Counted from the stretch's first letter, positions 1 through 10,873 are shown. The stretch: 64,000 nucleotides of DNA from Caprimulgus europaeus (GCA_907165065.1 OU015527.1:20287686-20351685), one strand, 5' to 3'. Notes: generated by a model not told the origin, from the letters alone. Numbers and translations: made by a program.

Positions 1-11
1 GACCCCATGGG

Positions 12-195
12 GGACTCGCGCTGGAGCAGTCCCTCCCTGAAGGACTGCACCCCATGGAATGGACCCATGCTAAAGCAGTTCGTGAGGAACTGTCAGTCAT
101 GGGAAGGACTCACGCTGGAGAAGTTGGTGGAGGACTGTCTCCCATGAGAGGGACCCCACGCTGGTGTGGGGGAAGGAGTCCTCCCCCTGAGGAGG
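12..195 (+). repeat. Degenerate ~45-49 bp tandem repeat inside the LTR
   Basis: Related units start at about 12, 61, 106 and 151. Each opens with GGAC(T/C)C, continues with a variant of CACGCTGGAG and, in the better-preserved units, ends with GGACTGTCTCCCATG-like sequence. Spacing is 49, 45 and 45 bp. Such repeats in the U3-like part of an LTR can vary in copy number between insertions. I infer that this is part of the LTR and not an independent minisatellite. Confidence 0.7.
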
Positions 196-369
196 AAGAA
201 GCGGCAGAAACGTGTGATGAACTGACCCCAACCCCATTCCCTGTTCCCCTGTGCTGCTGGGGGAGGAGGTGGAAATCAGGAGAGAAGTTAAACCCGGGAA
301 GAAGGGAGGGATGGGGGAGGTGTTTTAAGATTTGGTTTTACTTCTCATTCTCCTCTAATTTTGATTGGT

Positions 370-375
370 AATAAA
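370..375 (+). promoter_or_regulatory. LTR polyadenylation signal AATAAA
   Basis: A perfect AATAAA hexamer lies in the plus orientation of the LTR. It is followed after some 15 bases by a T-rich run and then TGT-containing sequence, which suits a downstream U/GU element. This is the expected layout of the R region of a retroviral LTR. Activity is not shown by sequence alone. Confidence 0.6.
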
Positions 376-566
376 GTAAATTTGTTTTTTCCCCCAAGTC
401 AAGTCTGTTTTGCCCGTGCCAGTAACTGGTGAGTGATCTCTCTCCGTCCTTATCTCCACCCACGAGCTTTTTGTTATATTTTTGTCCCCCTGCCCAGTTG
501 AGGAGGGGGAGTGACAGAGTGGGCTTTGGTGGGCATCCAGCCTCTAGTCAGGGTCAACCCCCCACA

Positions 567-3500
567 GCTGGTGTATGCCAAATGTGGAATCAGTATTGTG
601 AGGAATACCAAGTTTAGATGAAAAGACCATTTATATAATATCCCCTAGAAAGGATATGTGTATTTTATTTTTCACTGAGAGTGTCTATAGAGTAGTGTCT
701 TATGTTCTTTTCCATTTGAGTGTGATGGAGTTATGCAGAACTGGAATCTTAATGGATGTTCTGTTTCATTCTGGATTGTATTAGTAATGGCTTTGTTAAT
801 GGAAAGTGCTGGTAGTCAGGTATCAGCCGATAAAATTGAACACTTACAATTTGTGACCCTTGCCTTTTTCAAAGACAATTTATTTCTCTTTTTTGAGCAG
901 GTATTTTTAGTGGGCAAAGTACATACTTGAATTGATCTTGAAACAGTTGTGAGATTCTTGTTCTGCTTGGCTTTGTTCAACTGTCTCCCTCCATTCAACA
1001 GCAGTTCTCCCCTCTGAGATTTTTGCTGCTGGTCTCCCTGTGATCAGCAAGAGTTTCACATTCTTTACCTGTGCAGGCTGAAGTTACACCTCTGTCTGCA
1101 AAACTGAATCATCCCTGTCTCCCTATTCAGACAGCAGTCGTGTTTCCTTTTTGACCCCATTGTCACTGTGGAGTTGCAGATGATATTTTGCAGTGCTCTT
1201 CTGGCACTGTTGGGGAGTTTTGTGCTTTTGATATGAGGAAGGAGAACACAATGTGAATGTAAATTTCTGTTGCAGTTACTGTTCAGTAGGGGTTTATTGG
1301 AAATGGAAAAAATAAAAAGTCAATATTTGTCCAATGATAAAGGACCAAATATGAAGTTGAACTAGTAAGGACCAGATTTTACACCTTGTCTAGGAGCGTC
1401 ACCAGATGCAAGGGAAATCGGAGCCTTTCTTTTCCAGGGAATAGAAGAACAGTTCTTTCTCTCTGTGTGTATCATTTCAATGATGAAGGGAAAGGGACAT
1501 GACTATTGTATATCTCAAAATTGTAGTAACACTGTATATTACCACTATAAAAGTAAATCTGTGTATAGATGCAGCCTTTTCTTTAGGTTATGTCCTCTCT
1601 TAAGTTTTTGAGGGCTTTACAGCAGAGGAAGTAAAGCGTATTTAAAAATCAAACAAGAGAAGCATTCACTTAACCTGGCAGCATTGTTGACCTCAGACAT
1701 GAATTACTGTTGTTTTCACAGTGTGCATATGAGAAAATGATACCTAATTCAAAATGATAACAAAGTTTGGGGACAGGGAATTGACTGTGTCTGGTTTTGT
1801 TTGGGTTTTTTGAGGTAGCTCTAAAATTCGAGAACAGGGGAGAAATGATTGGAGGGATTGCACTGGTTGTGGAGAGAGGTATGAGTTATAGAATTGGAGA
1901 GTTTAGACTCTGTAATTTGCATCTACTCTGAATTTCTAGCACTTTCAAGTTAGAAAAACTGTAATGTGAATGGTATAACCTTTCAGAGAACTAACTCAGT
2001 CTTCATCTTTATATTCTGTTGAAATTCTAAAGAAGGTCATATGCTGCCCTTTGCACAGGTGTGAGTTTTGCCTTTGTGAAACTTGGGATGAAATTTTGGT
2101 GATTTGGATTGAATTCACTGCAAGTTTTACAGGTAGCTTTGGTGTTTTGCCTGTAAAATACTGCATAAAAGCTGCCTTCAAAATTGCTGAAGCAACCATA
2201 AAAGATGGAAACCTGGTTGTAGTATTATAGCACTTAGTATGTTTCCAGCTTTCCTAATGAAACATCAGCCTCCTGAAGTAATTGTATGAATTGTATGTAT
2301 TGAAATGCAACAGCTGATTTTCATCCCCTTTTTAAGTTCATATAAATTTACAATCTTACTAGCTCCTTTATTTTGAGAAAATTACTAGTTTGTAGAAGTA
2401 GATGTTTGGCAGGTAGTTATTTATATCAAATTGTATTTATATAGAAATGTTATTCATATCTACCTATTTGTATTTAGTCACTGATTTTTAGTAACTTTTT
2501 TCATCTGCACAACAGATTTACCACCTTTTAGTCCAAGGTGCTGTTTCTGATGTGTGACAGGTAATGGACATTCATGAATAAATGCTTCATGCACAATTTC
2601 TTTATTGGGGAAAAAATGCAGTGCTTTTGATTAATACTGGAACTTAATAAAGGGGAAAAAATAAAATATGGCAGGAGTACTCTGTTGAATGATTTTTTCA
2701 GTTAAGCTGATGATTTCTACAGGGGAATGTCTCATGAATAATTCAGATAAGACAGAAGCAAGTGCCTTGCTGTCCGATGACTCAATAAAGAAACCATGTT
2801 GCAACCAAAGCGTCCCATGTAAAATGCATGATAGCCTTAATGCTGATGTTTAAATATTAACATGTTTTGTCCTTTAGAGTTGCTGTAGGGTTGGACCCCA
2901 AACAGCATTTGTGTATATCTCTTCTGAAGCTGCCACAAATGCTCTGTTTTAAAGTGAAACCAAGTGGATAGCCACTGTTGCCTGACGTAGCGCCAGGCTC
3001 TAGTTCTCAGGCAAGTTGAACTGGCTTTTAAAAGAGAGCATGTTGACAAAATTTTACAGCTCGGTATGGAAAAACTGTAGGGAAGAAGCAGATACTCCAC
3101 TCTTATGTTGTTCTCCTTCCTGGAGAGTTAAGCTTTGTGTAAATAATCTAAGCAGGAAGAGAAGCAAGCTTTAATAAAAATCCAATATCTTTTAAAAATG
3201 AACCATGGTAGCTTATGTAGGAAATGCATAGTAAATACCAACTAATGTGTTTTAATTTCCATATTTATTAAGCAAATATATTTGTTGTGCAAATATACCC
3301 CAGTTGTGAATGCAGCCTGTAGATGCTTCAGTTATACAGAGGATAATGACTGTTCTCTGAGAATCTCTGAGGAATTTAAAAAGGTTGCTTACCTTCTACA
3401 TTTTCATTGTGGTGCCAAAACCTGCTAACATACTTGCTTTAAGCTTGAAAGGAGTTTTTGAAAGGTTAATGGGTCAATTGTGCCATTTCTATTTGTTTCT

Positions 3501-3770
3501 TTATTACTGTTTGGTAAGGCTAGAATTAGTCCTTTGCAACCACTGTGGCTACTGAAGGCTTCTCTTCTGTACAGCTGGAGACTGCTTCTTTTACTTCTCC
3601 CTTACCATTGTCGTGGTTTTGTACACTGGCTTAAGGACTTCACTGCAGCATGTAACATCTGTTTCAAGATCCCAGAGATGAAACCAAGTAAGAATGTGCA
3701 GTGGTATTTAAAAGGTCAGTGCAACACCTGGATAGCTACTGCAGCAGTTTTTACTGCTTCTTAAGTGTGT
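567..3770. other. Non-coding AT-rich stretch, no gene seen
   Basis: About 3.2 kb of mixed-composition, mostly AT-rich DNA with stop codons in all frames. No open frame exceeds about 90 codons and none resembles a known protein. I see no RNA gene, no long tandem repeat and no recognisable transposon end. Very old repeat remnants could be present below what can be judged by eye. Confidence 0.6.
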
Positions 3771-4194
3771 TATCAAAGAGGTGCTACCAATGTTGCAGAC
3801 AGGCTCAGCTTTGGCCAGCAGTGGGTCTGGCTGGAACTGCCTTTGCTCAACACAGGGACAGCTTCTGGAATCTTCTCACGGAAGCCACCCCTGCCGTCCC
3901 CTCACTCCCCCAAACTTGCCACATACAAACAACAGAGTGTACATGCACAGCTGTAGGACAAGGTTCCCAGGCCAAGACTAGCACACACGACACAGCAGAC
4001 AGAAATCAGGGAGAAAACTGCACTTTTGTTAAATGCAGGGACAGCTGAAAAGTAGCATCTCCAGGGGATCTAGGACATCCCTGGCATCCTTGTGCCACAT
4101 GAACAGTGGGAAGGCACTTAGCTAAAATGGAACAGAGAAGTCCTGGTAAGGGGCTGTGCTCATTGTGCCCAAGTAAGGCAAAATCCTCCCAGGG

Positions 4195-4235
4195 CCAGTG
4201 TCAGTCTGCCCTGGGGGAAAAAAATCCTTCCTGAC
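4195..4235 (+). repeat. Direct repeat, copy 1 of pair (41 bp unit)
   Basis: Begins CCAGTG, contains CTGCCCTGGGGG plus an A-run, and ends CCTTCCTGAC. It aligns without gaps to 4390-4430 with 36 of 41 bases identical by hand count. The 195 bp offset suggests either an internal duplication or two insertions of the same old repeat. Confidence 0.75.
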
Positions 4236-4389
4236 TACAGGCCCAGGGCACCAGTGGCATCTTAACGCTGAAAAAGAAGCATCTCATTGCTGCAAGAGCG
4301 GAGAGCAGGAGCTTACCCCAATTGGCCCAGAGGATTGGCAAAAGGCTCTGCTCGATGCTGCAGAGGAAGGAAAAAAAAACCCCTGGGGA

Positions 4390-4430
4390 CCAGTGACAAT
4401 CTGCCCTGGGGGGAAAAATTCCATCCTGAC
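4390..4430 (+). repeat. Direct repeat, copy 2 of pair (41 bp unit)
   Basis: Partner of 4195-4235. It is followed by GACCCCAGAGCTG and, some 30 bases on, GTGCATGTGAGCAAGAC. From memory this matches the order of motifs in an old sauropsid interspersed repeat (the CCTTCCTGACCCC ... GAGCATGTGGGCAAGAC arrangement). The family identity is a recollection, not a database result. Confidence 0.7.
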
Positions 4431-5945
4431 CCCAGAGCTGCGGGTCTCAGCTGTTCCCTGTGCATGTGAGCAAGACCTGCCTCCTGGCCCTATGGGTGGT
4501 CACACCTATCAGGGATGCCACCACTGCCTGACCTCTGCCCTCCTGCAACCCAGTTCCATCCTGGGGGCTTCCAAGATGGCAAAAGGTGCCCAGCCTGATT
4601 GGCCTTGAGGATGAGAACCCTCCTCTTGCCTGGCAAGACACCAGTGGGTGCTCCAAAGCCCTGGGGAAGATGCTGGCTCTGATACTCCTTGCAACATCTT
4701 TGCAGCCCATTCCTTAGTGTCACTGCTGCTGGCTCCACCAGGAATGAGAATGGTGAGCTTTGCAGTGCTCCTCAGGCACTGAGAACACATTCCCATGGTC
4801 TTGGCAGGCCACCAAGCCAACCTTTGCCTCTGCTATCCAGCTGAAAAGGCCTGGCAGCTGTGGGCACCTCCAGGTGTTTGTGGATCTTCTCGTCTCCCCA
4901 GCAGCTTGTCTGCATTCCCTGAAGGAAGGATGAAGCAGGATTTCCACCCAGCAGATGCAAACTTGAATGTGTCCCTGCCAGGAGCAAGGACTGTGGCAGA
5001 GAACCTCCAGCAGCCTTGTCCAGCCTCGAGTCTTCCCCACTCAACCACTCCAGTGAATCCTACCAGGCCCTCAAAGAAGTCCTCTCCCATGCTGTGTGGT
5101 GGCCCTTGTCCAGCTCTGTCCCCATGGCACAGCCTGGGTGGTGGGGCACGAGAGCATGCCCCTTTTGCCCTGTCTGGGCATGGCAATGCTGTGTTGCTGG
5201 GTGGTGGCACCATGATATGGACCTGGCGGGGCTCCCCGTGTTACAGTGGAGGGCCACACAGGAGGAAGGTCTTTGGTGTGCTGGTCCTGAAGTGGTCCCC
5301 ATGCTCAGGGCCTGGGGGCTATCCGTGCCTTGGTGGCCATGCACTGGGCACAACTGGGCTGGGTTTCCTCCCTGTAACCATCTGCTGCAGGCTCCTGGTG
5401 TCACCACAGCAGGACCAAGAGTCAGGTCACAGCCTGGCCCTGACCAGGGGCTTCTCGTGCTGTGCCCCAAGCAGTCAGGTGGCTCATTAGGCAAGGGCAA
5501 TTGTGCCTGTGCTGTTAGCCTGGAGGAGTCCAGCAGAGCCCTTTCCTGACCGAGGGACAAGGCAGTAGGACCCTTCAGCTGGGGCACCCCTTCTGCAAGC
5601 CACGCTCCTTCCCCAGGGCTTGTGTGAGCCGAGAACATCATCCAAAGTTTTGCCATGACATTAAGTTCTTGCAGGGGTCTCCTGCTCTGCTTGTCCTGTT
5701 CAAAAGGTGGAGTGACTGGACCAGGGAGTGTGGGAAACGCCCTGTCCATCCTTGTACCGCTGCAAAGCCACTTTCCCAAGCAGTGGCCATTCTTCTGCAG
5801 GAGAGGGCAGCCAGTACCTCTGGCACAGGGAGGGCTGCTGTACTTAAATGCAACACTTCAAACAACAGACCACAGCACATGCCACTGCACTGAAGGTTCA
5901 TGCTATGGGCCCAGCTGAGACCTTGGTCCTTGAGAGGAAAAGCTG

Positions 5946-6013
5946 GCCTGAGAAGGCAGGCTAGCCCCTTTGCAACCGCCATCTTGAAACAAGTGTCACA
6001 GATGATGTCAGGC
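5946..6013 (+). repeat. Direct repeat, copy A of a second pair (~70 bp)
   Basis: Contains GAGAAGGCAGG, CTAGCCCCTTTGC and a CAGATGATGTCAGGCT-like end. It aligns with 6388-6459 in the same order of motifs, with scattered substitutions and small length differences. It lies in the right half of the GC-richer block. Confidence 0.6.
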
Positions 6014-6387
6014 TCATTTTTGCTGGGGTTCCCCATTGTCCCCATTGCACAAATACTGTCCTGAGTGCTCCAAGATGGAGAAGTCATGAGGAGGCCTTCT
6101 TGTTTCCCTCCCTACTCCCCTGCAAACTGCGAGTGGCACAGGAGAGGAGTGTCTCAGGGCAGAGCAGGGAGGGTGGAGGGGAAATGGGGGCGAGTATGTG
6201 ATGTGCAGCAGGGCTTTGCCCACCACTCTGGTGCACCATTCAAGTGCCTAAGCAGACGTGGATGGGAAGAAATATGGGTGTGTGGAGCACCAGATGCTGG
6301 AAGCAGCTCTTAGTGCATGTCTGACCCCAGACCCACAAGTGGCATCTTGCTGCCACAAGAGCAGCAGGCAATAACTTGAGAAAACCA

Positions 6388-6459
6388 GCCTCAGAAGGCT
6401 GGCCAGCCCCTTTGCCAACTTCTACCTCACACCAAACTTCAAAGATGGTATGATGGGCC
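6388..6459 (+). repeat. Direct repeat, copy B of the second pair (~70 bp)
   Basis: Contains CAGAAGGCTGG, CCAGCCCCTTTGCCAAC and AAAGATGGTATGATGGGCC. It is about 440 bp downstream of copy A and in the same orientation. Just upstream, at about 6333-6360, a GCATCTTGCTGC...AAGAGCAGCAGG stretch also resembles 4280-4310. This suggests that the whole unit carrying the 4195-type repeat recurs in degraded form. Confidence 0.55.
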
Positions 6460-6598
6460 AAGTTGTTCCTTCTGGGCTTGGAACCTGACATCCACTGAAG
6501 TTAGAAAAACATGTTTCATGCCTACAGTAGATTTTTCTAAGCTTTTTGAGTTCATAGCTGTCTACCGTCTCTGGTGTGTCCCTTGGAGAAGTCTGGGA

Positions 6599-6665
6599 CT
6601 GGAACATCTCTCCTGTGAGGAAAGGCAGAGAGAACTGAGACTGTTTCATCTAGAGAGGGAGGTGA
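6599..6665 (+). mobile_element. Old CR1 LINE fragment (RT C-terminal coding part)
   Basis: The plus-strand reading LEHLSCEERQRELRLFHLE matches the conserved stretch near the C-terminal part of CR1 ORF2, seen in better form at 8395-8450 as [19 protein letters not shown]. The fragment is short and diverged. It sits directly left of another CR1 piece that starts further upstream in the element, so the order is not collinear with one simple insertion. Confidence 0.65.
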
Positions 6666-6667
6666 TT

Positions 6668-7107
6668 CTTCGACTCCGCACTGTGCTGGAACAGCCCTAC
6701 CTCAAGTACCGTGTACAGTTTTGGGTGCTTCAATATAAGAAGGACATCAAACAGTATGTCCAGAAAAGGACAACTAACACTTTCAGGAGTTGCTGAGGTC
6801 ACTTGGTTTGTTCAGCTTGGAGAAGAGAAGGCTAAGGGGTGACCTCATTCCAATCCACAAGTTCCTCAAGGGCAGCAGTGAAGGGGGAGGTGCTGATCTC
6901 CTCTCTCTAGTGACCAGCATGACATGAGTGAATGAAATGAAGCTCCATCAGGGGAAGTTCAGTTTAGACATTAGGAAAAGATTCTTCACTGAGAAGGTGG
7001 TTGGCCACTGGAACAGGCTCCCCAGGGAAGTGGTCACTGCACCAAGCCTGTCAGAGTTCAAGAAACATCTGGACAACACCCTTAGTCATACAGTCTAGTT
7101 TTAGATT
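6668..7107 (+). mobile_element. Old CR1 LINE fragment, 3' part
   Basis: QPYLKYRVQFWVLQYKKD corresponds to the CR1 stretch [18 protein letters not shown]. It is followed by a frame-broken [14 protein letters not shown] region near 6810-6850, then [15 protein letters not shown] sequence at about 6995-7045, and ends near GTTCAAGAAACATCTGGACAA. Several stops and shifts separate these parts. The segment for [10 protein letters not shown] is missing here but present in the fragment just to the left. The usual CR1 3' terminal repeat is not visible. It is clearly older than, and of a different subfamily from, the copy at 7540-8825. Confidence 0.75.
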
Positions 7108-7110
7108 CTG

Positions 7111-7539
7111 CTACACATCTAGGGTAACTGGTTGAAATACCACTGTACACTATTTCCCCATTGCTTGAAGTCTTAACAGCTTGTTATTTTTAAAGAAGCC
7201 ATTAATTTCTGCTTTGCAGCTTTTGTTAGGAATAGAAGTAATTTATGTAGCTCTTGCATACCATCCTTGTCTTTTGCAGAGTACCCTCCTGGATATAATA
7301 GGTTTTATTTAAACATACTCAATTTGACAAAAAATACTTTAATGATGCTTTGTAATGCCAGAGATTTTACATTTAATGGCACTTAGAGCACATTGATGCA
7401 TGAAACTGTTGTGACATGTTTATACTTCAGTGTTTCTTGGATCAAAAGTCTGTTTCAATATAAAATGACACAGTATTTATGATGCTGTGATACATAAGTC
7501 ATCAATTCTTAAGGCTGCAGGGAATAGTATGGCATGATA
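7111..7539. other. AT-rich spacer between two CR1 insertions
   Basis: About 430 bp with no open frame, repeat or RNA feature that I can support. It separates the old CR1 debris from the young 5'-truncated CR1, so it is pre-insertion host sequence. Confidence 0.5.
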
Positions 7540-7544
7540 AGAGG

Positions 7545-8729
7545 GTCATTAGGGGCAGTCAGCATGGCTTCACCAAGGGGAAGTCATGCTTGGCCAACCT
7601 TCTAGACTTTTATGAAAACACGATGAGGTGGCTAGATGGTGGCAGAGCAGTGGATGCAGTCTATCTTGATTTCAGCAAAGCATTTGACACGGTCTCCCAC
7701 AGCATCCTCGCTGATAAATTGAGGAAGTGTGGATTAGATGAGCAGGTAGTGAGATGGATTATTAACTGGCTGGTGGGAAGAAGCCAGAGAGTAGTGGTCA
7801 ATGGGGCGGAGTCTAGTTGGAGACCTGTGTCTAGTGGAGTCCCTCAAGGGTCGGTACTAGGACCAGTACTATTCAATATATTCATCAATGACCTGGATGA
7901 GGGAATTGAATGCACAGTCAGCAAGTTTGCTGATGATACAAAGCTGGGAGGAGTGGCTGACACTTTGGAAGGCTGTGCTGCCATCCAGAGAGACCTGGAC
8001 AGGCTGGAGAACTGGGCAAGGAAAAACTTAATGAAATATAATAAGGGCAAGTGTAGGGTGTTGCACCTGGGCAGGAACAACCCCAGGTTCTAGTATAGGT
8101 TAGGAAATGATCTCCTAGAGAGCAGTGAAGGGGAAAGGGATCTGGGAGTCCTGGTGGACAGCAGGATGACCATGAGCCAGCACTGTGCCCTTGTGGCCAG
8201 GAAGGCCAATGGCATCCTGGGGTGCATTAGAAGGGGTGTGGTTAGTAGATCAAGAGAGGTTCTTCTTCCCCTTTACTCTGCCCTGGTGAGGCCACATCTG
8301 GAATATTGTGTCCAGTTCTGGGCCCCACAGTTCAAGAAGGACAGGGAACTGCTTGAGAGAGTCCAGCGAAGAGCCACGAAGATGATTGAGGGAGTGGAAC
8401 ATCTCCCTTATGAGGAAAGGCTGAGGGAGCTGGGTCTTTTTAGCTTGGAGAAGAGGAGGCTGAGGGGGGACCTGATTAATGTTTATAAATATTTGAAGGG
8501 TGAGTGTGAGGAGGATGGGGCCAGGCTATTCACAGTAACGACCGATGATAGGACAAGGGGCAATGGGTGCAAGCTGGAACACAGGAGGTTCTGCTTAAAC
8601 TTGAGAAAGAACTTCTTTACGGTGAGGGTGACAGAGCACTGGAACAGGCTGCCCAGGGAGGTTGTGGAGTCTCCTTCTCTGGATACATTCAAGACCCGCC
8701 TGGACGCCTTCCTGTGTGATCTCATCTAG
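7545..8729 (+). pseudogene. CR1 ORF2 reverse transcriptase, C-terminal half, one in-frame stop
   Basis: In life ORF2 encodes an APE-type endonuclease plus a reverse transcriptase that copies the element at a nicked target. Here the endonuclease and the first RT motifs are missing. What remains includes [13 protein letters not shown] (about 7660-7700), [20 protein letters not shown] (7832-7891), the catalytic FADD at 7926-7937, then the CR1 C-terminal region with [34 protein letters not shown] and [10 protein letters not shown], ending at a natural stop at 8727-8729. A TAG at 8091-8093 interrupts the frame where related CR1 proteins usually have glutamine, consistent with CAG to TAG. There is no frameshift. 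The copy cannot retrotranspose without its 5' part. Confidence 0.9.
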
Positions 8730-8793
8730 GTGTTCCTGCTCCGGCAGGGGGATTGGACTAGATGATCTTTCGAGGTCCCTTCCAATCCCTAAT

Positions 8794-8823
8794 ATTCTGT
8801 GATTCTGTGTGATTCTGTGATTT
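8794..8823 (+). repeat. CR1 3' terminal octamer repeat (ATTCTGTG)
   Basis: Three units of ATTCTGTG are visible at about 8794, 8802 (extended by TG) and 8812, followed by a partial ATTT. A tandem octamer of this kind at the 3' end in place of poly(A) is diagnostic of CR1 elements and is thought to be recognised by the element's own RT. It sets the right boundary of the insertion. Confidence 0.9.
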
Positions 8824-8825
8824 CA

Positions 8826-10873
8826 GGAACGTAGATGTGATTCCACTGAAATTTAATGGCAGATTTAGCAAGAGAACCAGTAATTCAGGCTCCCTATAGC
8901 TTTGATTTCCTTTAAGGAAATTAACTTTAAAAATATTAATTCCAGATAATAAGACAGATCCAACTTCAGCAAAGAAAACCTGGGAAATAGGGGCTATGCG
9001 AAAATACGTCAATATGTTTTAGTCCTTAAATCTCAAACTACATGGTTGAGCATGATTTTTAGTTAACAATATGAGCAAAAAGATTTCAGGTAATGTTGTA
9101 GACTAATAGTATTTCCTGATGGGTCCGATGTGGCAACCAGCCATGTGTGTCCTTCAGACAAGCTGCAGTGTAGAGTCATTAACTTAAAAAATCATTACCA
9201 TGTTAGCATCTTGTGGTCATGTTTTCAAGCTGGTGAGCTATCCACTTAGCTGCAGATGCTCAGTGGAGCAGTGTAAGTCATACTAGTCTTTAAGCTTGTT
9301 GCTGCAAATGTACTCAGGGAAGAAAAAAACCCCAATAAACTAATTTAAGCATTAAAACCTGTAACTTTTACTAGTGCCTTTTCCTGTTCTCTTAGTAGGC
9401 TTTTCTCTGTCTTTGAAACATAAATCAGGTCTGTAGTCTTGCTAGAGTGTTCTTACTCAAGCTGCAATTTATCTGTAGCAAAATTTTAGTTGTCATAAAT
9501 TGCAAACATAGTTTATGCTTTCCAAAAGCATGAGATGCTACAGATACCCCTTCAGGACTGCTTGGGTTTCCTGAGACTTTCAAATTCTTCTGATGTCTTT
9601 TCCTTGTAATTTTTTCCTTTATGCTAGGAATTACATTCTAACCTCCTTGGTGTCTCTCTTGACATGCCCTCTTTCCAGATTAAGGCATATGCTGACCCAC
9701 CTCTCTGAAAGGCAGTGTTTAAATATCTTTCCCTTGGCTTTTGTCTGACAAGCTGCTAAAAACCAAAGTACCAGTTTTGCCCACTAGTAAACGATGTGAT
9801 CCTTTATCTTATTTTTATATGCCTAGTTTTTGATTGGACAGACTTGAGAGTTACTTCTCTGAGTATCTGGAGTTTAATTGCTTATAAAATAGGTCTTTCA
9901 TTTGTCCTACTGTCCCAACCACTTTCTATTAACATTGCTTTCAAAGATCCATTTTCTTTGCTCCAAAGACCTCGTATTTTAATATGAGATTGCAATGCTT
10001 TATGGTTCATAAGGCTGTATCTTAAACTAAAACTAGTGCTGCTATGCCATGTTTTCTGTAAGCTGTTCTGTTTTAAATTTGCTCTTCAGGAAAATCTCAC
10101 TAATTTTACCATTTGGGACCTCTGGCCTTTATGTATGTTAACTGACATTTTATCAGATTATAACTTTCTATAGAGCACTTAGTGTGCTATAAAGTACAAA
10201 AGCCAGCTCAGAATTTGTTAGCTGTATTACAGGAGGTGCATGTGGGTGAGTTTGTAAGGTCATGTTTGTGCTCTTTTGTCTTCTCTCTTAAACTCTGTCT
10301 GTCAGTCACCTGTATATTGGTGCACATCAGGCATTGGCTTTGATGTACGTCTGCTTCCCTTTGTGAGGAAGCTCTAGCCCTGGACACAAGCTCTAGGCAA
10401 ACTGGATGAAAAGTTTCATTTTTCCAGTACAGACATAACTGTTACACTCTAAAGGGCTTCAAGTCTACTGTGGTGGAGATGCAACTGATATGTGCAGTGC
10501 GCAGTGGATTTAGACATAGAGGTGTAGATATTTACCAAAGTCTTTGAGAAGTAGTTTTTCCATGTGTTCAGTGAGGTCAGTGAAAGCCTGAGCCCTCTTT
10601 GTGTCACTGCTGGTCCTTTCTGGACTCAGCTAGCTCCACTTGCAGCCTGAGCCCAGTATGGTGGGAAATACTTGGTCCGGCTGATGTGTGCAACAGGAAC
10701 CAGCTACCTCAAGCCACAGATGATGTGTGAGAACACTTGTTTCTCCTCTTCCCCTAACTTTCCACCTGTATCTTTGTCATACCTCTTTGGACAATGAAAC
10801 AAGGACTTTGATGGCCAAAGGAAAGATACATTCAGACAATCTCTTCAATGTAATTCTGTTTGACCTAAGATTT
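8826..10873. other. Non-coding AT-rich stretch between two CR1 copies
   Basis: About 2 kb with no open frame above about 85 codons that resembles a protein, no long tandem repeat and no RNA gene. An isolated run of pyrimidine-rich text near 9590-9700 is not long enough to call as a feature. Confidence 0.5.

Larger units (their letters stand above)
1..566 (+). mobile_element. Avian endogenous retrovirus LTR, left-truncated by the window edge
   Basis: I recognise this from memory as a common bird ERV LTR. It has a tandemly repeated GC-rich 5' part, then a GGGAAGAAGGGAGGG-type purine block near 296-310, an AATAAA signal at 370-375, a pyrimidine-rich stretch, and a terminal portion ending in a CA dinucleotide at 565-566. 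The AATAAA site and the CA end place the LTR on the plus strand. No gag, pol or env sequence follows on the right, and the bases after 566 do not look like a convincing primer-binding site. It is therefore either a solo LTR or the 3' LTR of a provirus lying to the left of the window. The short open frames here look like chance products of GC-rich DNA. Family naming needs a repeat-library search. Confidence 0.8.
3780..6500. other. GC-richer block, probably a decayed interspersed-repeat assemblage
   Basis: The sequence becomes clearly richer in G and C from about 3780 and returns to AT-rich after about 6500. CpG dinucleotides are scarce, so it is not a CpG island. It contains two separate pairs of direct repeats (about 4195/4390 and 5946/6388). 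The wording CTGCCCTGGGGG, an A-run, then CCTTCCTGAC resembles, from memory, an old repeat common in reptile and bird genomes. Overlapping open frames of about 230 codons run on opposite strands (4795-5490 plus and 5060-5779 minus). They resemble no protein I know and look like low-stop GC-rich DNA. A decayed TE cluster is the best reading; an old non-coding exon cluster is possible. Confidence 0.5.
7540..8825 (+). mobile_element. CR1 non-LTR retrotransposon, 5'-truncated, relatively young
   Basis: This is the 3' portion of a CR1 LINE: the second half of ORF2, a short 3' UTR with GGATTGGACTAGATGATC and GAGGTCCCTTCCAATCC, and the ATTCTGTG terminal repeat. It starts inside the reverse transcriptase domain near the HGFTKGKSC motif, typical of 5' truncation during target-primed reverse transcription. 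The reading frame stays open from about 7545 to 8729 except for one TAG, so the copy has decayed little. CR1 is the dominant LINE of birds. No clear target-site duplication is expected or seen. Confidence 0.95.

Noticed and set aside
567..590. TGG-containing sequence after the left LTR as a retroviral primer-binding site
   Set aside because: Only the first few bases fit the expected TGG start and no internal retroviral sequence follows, so I treat the LTR as solo or as a 3' LTR.
4795..5490. 231-codon open frame on the plus strand
   Set aside because: It overlaps a similar-sized antisense frame, lies in GC-rich stop-poor repeat-like DNA, and has no recognisable domain.
5060..5779. 239-codon open frame on the minus strand
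   Set aside because: Low-complexity proline/glycine/serine/histidine-rich text without a known motif, antisense to another chance frame.
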